Positions 8,501 to 17,500 of a stretch of 17,812 bases of DNA are shown here, in pieces. Location of the stretch: contig CAIVNT010000522.1 of assembly GCA_903907305.1 (NCBI GenBank), positions 1 through 17,812 of the forward strand. The letters are read 5' to 3'. Below the pieces are notes generated by a model. It had not been told where the DNA came from. It was given only the letters and a program-made list of their open reading frames with translations, and did no database searches. Position numbers and translations under genes: made by a program. The stretch is from an uncultured Ignavibacteriota bacterium (GTDB lineage: Bacteria; Bacteroidota; Ignavibacteria; UBA10030; UBA8401). Numbering within the stretch: position 1 is the first letter of the stretch; the number at the start of each line of letters is the position of its first letter.

Positions 8501-11500
8501 TGACGCGGACAAAATACGTTGTATAGTTGTTGAGTCCGCTAAGCACTTTGATCGTATCATTCACCGATGTGAGACTGTCATACACAACAGATGAGTTCCC
8601 AAAGAGCGAGAGATAGACATAATATTTTGCAAAATCGGAGTTCGCGACCGGATTCCAGTGGATCGTAATCTGCTGATCTCCTGCGGTCGCAACAAGATTT
8701 TGCGGAGCAAGTGGTTTCGTTGTATCCTTCGGCATCGCACCCCGCATATCGGAGTATCCGCTGATATTCCCGCTGACATCAGCCGCGGTAATTCTGAAGT
8801 AATATTGCTGATAGTTTGTCAGACCGGTGATCGTTTTGAGTGTGTCGTTCAGTCCGGCGCACGTGGAATCGACCACTGTCGTGGGATAGATCGCCGTACC
8901 GGCATAGATATAATATTTTGCAAAATCAGGTTCGGAGTTTGGATTCCAGTGCAGCAACACAGAACCGTCGCCCGCTGCCGTGGTAAGATTCAGCGGAGCA
9001 TCAGGCGGAGTCATATCGTGCGGTGTTACGACAATCTCGTTGGAATACACACTGACATTTCCATTCGTATCCTTTGCCGTGATGCGGAAATAGTACGATT
9101 GATTGTTCATCATTCCTTCGTACGTCTTCATTGTATCGAGGACCGTATAACCCGAATCGAATAACACGGATGGATTCGGTGTGGTACCTTGATAGATATA
9201 ATATCGTTTGAAATCATTCTCTGTATTGGGATTCCAATGAACGGTCACCTGACCATCACCGGCAACAGCGGAAAGATTCTGCGGTGCAGCAGGCGGCGTC
9301 ACATCTATCGGCATACCGGCCGTTGATTCGGACAATGTGCTTTCATTTCCATCCTGATCCACGGCAGTAATGCGGTATTGACTCATAACATAATTCGGCA
9401 GACCGGTGATGATCAACGATGTATCGGTCCTGCTGATTGTTGAATCAATCAGCGTCATGGAATTGACATCGGGACCTCTGTAGATGCGGTATTTCACCAC
9501 ATCATACTCCTCGCTCGAGAACCATCGCGTGTAGATCTGTCCGTCCCCTCCTGTAATACTGAACATGTACGGTGCCGCCGGTTTCCCGACAACACTGATC
9601 GTATCGATCCTCAGCACTTTGATCTTCGCATATTTCAATCCGTCGCGGGTAACGACCGCATATGCTTTCCCCATATCCGCCGGTCCGCTGTACGTCGAAT
9701 ATCCGGATGGGAATGCCGGCGCTGCTGTGATAGAATTGAAGGGAACATAACCGAGATCGAGGATGCCGCCGATACCGTTGTTTGTAAAGATCGTGTTCAC
9801 ATAGGATGCATCGTTGAAAAGATACATATCGGAGGAGACCGAGGTTACCGAGTCGTTGGCAAAGATAAATCCTGTTCTTGCGGGATTCAATAAAGGAGAA
9901 TTCTTTGCGCTGTATACCGTGCCATGCTTGGTAAACACTCCGTTGATGAGATCGGTCGTACCGTTCGGCTGATATGCATACATGAATTCCATTCGCGTAT
10001 AGGAACTGTCCCCAAACGGCATCGCAGAGACTTCGTTCGAATATCCGCTCTCGTTCCCGTTCAGGTCCACTGCTGTGACCCGGAAATAGTAGTTCGAGTA
10101 ATTGGTCAGTCCCGTGATCGTGGTCGTCGTCATATACGACATGAAGAGTGAATCAACTCTTACCGTCGGATTCGGTGAATGTCCCCCGTAGACATAATAT
10201 TTCATGAAATCCGGAGCACCGCTCGCATTCCAGCTGAGATCGACGGAACTGATATGTGGTACCGCGCTCAGTGATGATACAGCGGCAGGCGGGGTCATGT
10301 CGACCGGCATCACGCTCACCTCATTCGAGAACAGACTGACATTTCCGCTCGTATCTTCCGAAACGAGCCTGAAATAATATATTTGATAATTCGTTAGTCC
10401 GGAATAGATCTTCAGCGTGTCGAGGATATTCGTTGTGGAATCAAACCGTGTTGTCGGATTCGGAGTCGTGCCTGCAAAAATAACATAGCGTTTGAAATCA
10501 CCTTCAACGTTCTCGTCCCAATGGATCGTTACCTGACCATCACCGGCGATCGCTGCAAGACTTTGCGGAGCAAGAAGCGCCGTCTGATCGTACGGAGTCG
10601 TCAATATTTCGTTGGAATATGCACTGATATTTCCGACACTGTCCCCCGCGGCGACACGGAAGTAGTAATGCTGATAGTTCGTCAATCCCGAATATGTCTT
10701 CAGCGTGTCCGTGATAAGGTTCGTCGAATCGAAGAGCGTGGTCGGATTCGGTGATGTCCCCCGGTAGATATAATATTTTCCAAAATCATTCTCGGTGTTC
10801 GCATTCCAATGGATGGTCGTTTGAGAATCCCCCGCAAGTGCCGTGAGATTCTGCGGTGCAGCGGGAGGTATCACATCAGCAGGGGTTGCAAAGACATCAA
10901 AGGAATAGTTGCTGATGTTTCCACTCGTATCGATCGTCTTCAGACGGAAGTAATACAGGACTCCGTTCGTCAAACCGGTGATCGTCTTTACCGTATCATT
11001 CACGCCGGCGATTGCGGAATCGAGCAGTATTGTCGGACTCGATGTCAATCCGCTGTAGATATAGTATTTTGAAAAATCACTCTCGGAATTCGGATTCCAA
11101 TGCAGCACAACCTGATGATTTCCGGATACTGCAACAGGATATTGAACGAACGCCGGCGGGGTTTGGTCCACAGTCGTTGCGGTGATCTCTGCTGAAAACG
11201 GACCGACATTGCCGTACTGATCGACGGCCGAGATACGGATATGATACGGTTGGTAGTTCGTCAGACCGTAGAGGGTCCTCACCGTATCATTCACGCCGGC
11301 ACTCGTCGAATCCAATCGATTGGTCGGATTCGGGTTGATATCGAAGAAAATATAATATTTACCAAAGTCGGCTTCGGCGTTCGGATTCCAGTGGAGATCA
11401 AGTTGGCCGTCGTGCACTACTGCGGTAAGATTCTGCGGTGCAGCAGGCGGGGTCAGATCCACGGGCATTTCCGATACTTCATTCGAATAATTACTCTCAT

Positions 11501-14500
11501 TCCCGTTCAGGTCCATTGCCGTTACACGGAAATGATAATTCGTATAGTTCGTCAATCCCGTTATCGTCGTTGAGTTCATATATAACATGAATAACGAATC
11601 TATCCGTATGATCGGATTCGGAGACGTTCCTCCGTACACATAATAATTTCTGAAGTCTGCTGCACCGCTGGCACTCCAACTGAGATCGATGGAGCCGTCA
11701 TGCGGTGTTGCTGTCAAAGAGGTGAGCGCTGCCGGCGGTGTTTGATCGAACGGCATTCCCGACACATCGGCGGAGAAGCTGCTGATATTCCTGTTGGTAT
11801 CAGCCACGGCAACACGGTAGTAGTATGTGGTATAATTTGTCAGTCCGGTATAGATCTTCACGGTATCATCGATGACGGATGTGGAATCGATGATTGATGT
11901 CGGATTCGGTGAAGTTCCGCCGTAGATATAATATTTTTTGAAATCCAACGCCGCGGTCGGACTCCACGTTACCTGAACCTGACTGTCCTGTGCAAGAGCT
12001 GCAATATTGACGGGAGCCGGAGGAGGTACAATATCGAAGACAGTATCGGCAACAGCGAAACTCTTTACACTTTCAAAGCCGGTAGAGTCTATCGTTGATG
12101 TCCGGTAATAATAGAGAGCCGGACCGTTCGGCAATGTTTCCGAAAAGTTCGTAGCATACGATGAATCGGTTAATGTCATTGTCGTTGAATCTGCGCCCCG
12201 GTAGATGCGGTACCGTGATACAGGAACTGCTCCGCCTCCATTCGACCACGTGAGATTCATGACCGTATCCGAGGCAGTTGCCGCGATGTTCACCGGAGGA
12301 ATCTGCATGTTGAATTGTACCGGGGGCCGTACGGTTGATGAGATCCGCACTTCATCCACTGCGCCGTTGAAGAAATTCACCAATGCCCCATTTTCCTGTT
12401 CTGCTCCGATAGTCACGGGATGGTCGTCAAATTCTGACGTTATAGCATCCGCACCAGAAGCGACCGAAACACCATTGACCAACAACGAATGCTCCTGATT
12501 ATCAGCATCATGGATATACGCAATGTGATACCATTGACCGATCACGGGTGTCCAGGCGGATGAAAGAAGTGGTCCAAATCCGCCGGAGGTTCCTACTGCC
12601 GCATAGAGTGATCCGCCGGTATAGTACACGATATATGAATTTTCTACATTCGATCCGACCGCTTTTGAGATCAGTATCTGCACACCTGATGTTCCGGCGA
12701 ATTTGAACCATCCTTCGAGCGTCAGTGTCGAGGAGTGGAGTGTTGAGTGGTCAGGAATTGACACAACATGATCTGAATCGTTGAATGAGAATGTATTTCC
12801 AAACCGTCCCTGAACACCAGCTGCTTGTTGCCGCCTGTAGCCGTGGTTACCGTGGAACGATTGATCATACACCGAGAATCCGAACTGAGTATAATTTGTG
12901 GGACCTACGACAGGATCATCATCCATATGCAGAAGGATGTCTGTACTCGCATCATTCGTATATGCTCCAAAAAAAGGAGCATATGCAGGTAGATCATCAT
13001 ACGATTGAAGCGGCAGTGTTTCAGAACCGGTGAGGACACTGATCCGGTTTTGATTCAAAGGCGTTTCACGTTCCCACACAACGAGTCCGCGATGAAGGAT
13101 TACATATTTGTATTGCAGGGAATCGATTGCGTAAAGATCGGTCGTTAATGTATAGATCGAATCGTTATCGCCGTCCAACAGCCGAAAAGATGTACCGTTC
13201 CAATTCAATGGGGCAATACTTCCTCGGAGAATGATTGAATCTGTGGACGGTATGAATCTTCCCCACTGGATCGACGGACGCATATCCACGCGGAACGTCA
13301 CAGCGTAATTTTGAGAGGTATAAACATAAATGGTTTGGGATGATGTCGCACTCAGCACAGTATAGCTTGCAAGCGAATCTGTTTTGATGCCGCCCACCAG
13401 CACGCTGTCAATGTGATAACCCGGATCCGGTGTGAAGAAGAATCGCTGTCCGGTGCCGTAATTGATCTGCGCCATACTGGGTATCGCTGTTCCAAATCCG
13501 GCTATATAGACATCCAACGTGCAGACTACCGGCGTAAAATATGCATCGATCGAGTGCGGCGCAGTGACATTCGTGAAGTTATACGTTGTGATCGCTCCTT
13601 GATCCAACGCATCGACATCCACATGGTCCACATTGTATCCGATATCGGGAGTGATGGTATACAATTGGCTCCCGTCATATGAAACAGCGGTAATACCTGC
13701 AGGACTGATCGACCCGCCGGCCGTCATAACGGAAGAGGTGATATCGTTCGTGACAAGCGCTCCGTATGCAAAGGTGCCGAAATCGTTCAGGAAGTTCGCA
13801 TCGAACGTCCCATTTCCCCACCCTGTCCGGGTAACGCCATTCCATTGAGCACCGTCGTGCCGTCTGATCACGAAGGAATTATAATCCGCCCCGCCATCCA
13901 CTTCGGCAGAGTTATAATAGAATGAGGCCATGTATTGTGAAAATGTTACCCCCTCATTCCCGATGGTCCAGAAACGGTTCAGGTTCTTCGACGGATCGAT
14001 ATTGCTCCCTGTCAAATCGGGTCCCGTCGTCGAAGATGAGACCGTCAGAAAACCGGGTGTCGTGACGAATGTGAGTAAGATACTGACGGGAGCATAATTT
14101 CCCCCATCACCGATCTCGAATGTATATGTCCCATCCGAAACAGGGATCTCCTTTCGAAGATTCCCGTTCACATAGCCGGAAACATGACTGACCGAACCAG
14201 TTGAACTGACGGTCAATGTATCGGGACCGGTCACAATATGACCGTCCGCGAGATCGAGTACGCCGTTCACCGTGACACTGTTATTCAACGTAAGAGTGTT
14301 CCCGCTTCCGGCGATCGTCAGATCGGTAAACATTGTTGGTCCGGTCAGCGTCTGACCTGATCCGGTGAATGTGACGTGTCTATCTTTAGAATTGAATGAA
14401 CCTGTGCCTGACCAATTGCCGCCGACATTCAGGTCCCCGCCGGGATCGAGCGAAAGAATGAGAGAACCGTTGTTCGTGATGTTTCCGGCGACTGTCAATG

Positions 14501-17500
14501 CTTCTGACATCCCGGTCTCAATGGCGTTCATCGTCAGCGTTGAACCGGACTCGATATACAACGCGCCGCCCATCGAGCGCGGTGTGCCCATTCCGCCGTT
14601 CGCGCCGAGTTTCAGCGTGGTGTTGTTCCGCACATCGACATGGTAGGGATACCCTTGACCGGATAAAGCACTCCATTCCAAACCGCGGGAATGCACACCG
14701 CCGGTATAATACTTCAGTGTCGAACCATTTCCATAGGTTGGCGGATTATTGACAACATTGCTGCCGAAGGATAGATCTAAGACACCGTTGATCACTGAAC
14801 CATTGCCAAAATCCGTTTCACCACTCAAAGAAACGTTTCTGAATGTCACATCTCCCGAAATTATCGCCGCACCGAAGAACCGAACACTATTGGGAAGGTC
14901 TGCCAAATCTCCTGAAACCGCGGTGATCGTTGTCGGACTTCCACTTTCAATGTTTTCATTTCTAAATACGCCGTTATTCAAAACAAGTCCTTTGTTGATC
15001 GAAAGGACAAGGTTATTCGTCATCACCGTATCGAACGAATTATCAATGATCAACGAATCGATAGATACATAACCGTAGTTTGCGATCCTTGAGATATTTT
15101 GTTGAGTGGAGCCGTTAAAAATGACCGCCCCGGCATTGAACCCAAAAGATCCATTGTCATCCTGCAAATAATCTTTTTTAATTTGAAGATCTCCGCCTGA
15201 TTGCGATGATGTTGTAATATTCCCGTCATTGGTGATGCTCCCCAGCACGATCAAGGGAGCGGTCATTTCATTCCCGCCGCCGTTCATGGTCAATGAAGAA
15301 CCGGTGCCAATGGTCAAATTATTTCCCACTACCCAACTCGTTCCTGTCCCGCCGTTCGCACCAATATCGAGCGTCGTACTTCCGGATACTTCCACGTTGT
15401 ACGGATAACCGGCACCGGATGTCGAACTCCATTCCAACCCTCTTCCGAATGTTCCGCCGGTACTGTACCGAAGAGTGGAACCGTTCGTATAAGAAACAGT
15501 ATTTCCGGTGATAGATCCGCCGCTGTTCAACCGCAGGATACCGGCGATCGTCGTACCGGCAGCAACGCTGACCGCACCATTGAGTGTGACATCGTTGAAA
15601 TCGAAAGAATTAACAACGGTGCCTGTTCCGTTAAAACTGATGAAGCCTGATGCCGATGTAATCCATCCTCCGGTACGGGAGAGCGTCCCGCCGTTCAGAA
15701 TGTAGAGTCCGTTCGTAATGTCGAGAATCCCGTTCGTGAGGACCAGGTCCTTAATTCCCGGAGCAGAGGCAGTAGATGCACCGTACGAGTCGTTCAATTC
15801 CATAACTCCCAGATCCACATCGCTGATGGAGTGCGACATTGAGCCTCCGGCAAGTTGGATCTTACCGCCTTCGGAACCGGTGATGTGTTGACCGAGCGAG
15901 CCCTGGATGTTTCCGTTCACTGTAATGGTGAATCCATTATCATTGAGTGTTCCATACAACAATGCCAGATTCTCCGTCACAGAAATATTTGCTGATGCAG
16001 ACAATGTGCCCGAAGGTTTGCTGACCACCAGTGTCGCGAAATCCAGATTAGGAATGTTCTGTGCGCCAATTCCATTGAAGACGATCTTCGAACCGGCAGT
16101 CTGATAACCGCCGCCCGCGAATGTTGCATTCAGTGAGAACGTCCCGCTGATATATGTGGAGTCGGTATTCGAGAATGTGACGTAATTTACATCCCGATTA
16201 CCATTGATCGTAAGATTCCCGTACCGGAGCGGAGGGACACTCAATGAGGAGGCATCGGCAAAAACAATCGTCGATCCGAGATTAATGCTATGTCCGATGG
16301 AATTTCCAGGAACAAATGAATTCGTGATCGTATAGATACCGGCATTCAGATTTTTGGAATGATCGCTGAAGAGAAGATTGAAATAGGTCGTCGGAATGAC
16401 CCCTTGACCATCTGCGGTGCTCGAATAGATCACCGAACCGTTCCCGGCGTTAAGGTTCTCGACGTAACCGATCGTTGCTCCGCCGATCGTCAACGTGTCG
16501 CTGTTGATATTCAACGTACCGATCTGATCATCGAAGAAGAGTGTGTCGACCACCGTTACGGATCTGGTCAGTGTTACTCCGTTGGAATTTTTCTGCGACA
16601 ATACCGAAACGACAAGCGGAAGACCATCGCCTGTATTCTGCAGAACAGTATTTTCATAGATATATCGTCCGCCCGCACTGAATGTCCGGCTTCCCGACAT
16701 TCTGATGTTTCCCGTCGCACCGAATTCCGTGATACCGTCTGCATCGTCGATCACAATCGTTCCGCCCGACTTCAACTCGAACGAGCCCGAGCCGACGAGC
16801 GTCGATTTATTCAGTATCCCCCCGCTCGCAACAATGACCGGACCGTCAACATTGGTCATGGAAGGAAAGGTCAGCTTTTTCGAGACGAGCAACTCAATGT
16901 CCGAAGAGATGCTTCCGGAGATATATGCTGATTGATTCGCACCGTTGAAATGGATCACTCCGTGTGCTCCCCCGCCGCCGGTGATCGTCAATGCCGTGAA
17001 TGCCGTCCCAAAATCCGTGGGACCGGTAGAGCCGGTTATTTCAAGCGTATCCTGTACTCCCAAGGTCGAACTGAAATTCACGGTACCGTACAATCCATAG
17101 AACTTCCCGACCGACAGTTTTGAATCCGAATAGAACAGAACGATCGATCCGGTACCGGTATGTTCTATATCGAATGTTCCGGCCACGTTCGTCATCTGTG
17201 AATTGAAATTCAATACAGAGTTTTGACTTGGGGAGTAATAATAGAAATTATAAAACGATTGGTTGAGTCCCCCCAGCGTTGTTGCGGACTGTATGCCGAG
17301 GATCTGGATTGTTGAACCATTCCCCCATGTGAAGTCCGGGATGGTCCCGCCGTCATGATGGTCCTTATAGGTGCCATTTACGAGACCGGTGGCTCCGCTG
17401 CCGAATTGAAAAGTTCCATTGTTATCTATTGTACCATCCACGATCAGATCGTATCCTCCTCCGTTTCCGTCGTTCACCGTGAGTGATGCATTGGCATGCC

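Noticed and set aside
8145..12315. Regular repeats at about 290-base spacing that could suggest a direct-repeat array or CRISPR
   Set aside because: The period equals one FN3 module and the repeats are coding, diverged and far too long for CRISPR units.
16359..16931. A 190-codon open frame on the plus strand opposite the beta-helix region
   Set aside because: It lies wholly antisense to a frame that is continuous for more than 12 kb, its product has no recognisable domain, and its composition (many Arg, Ile, Asp) is what the complement of this repetitive coding sequence would give.
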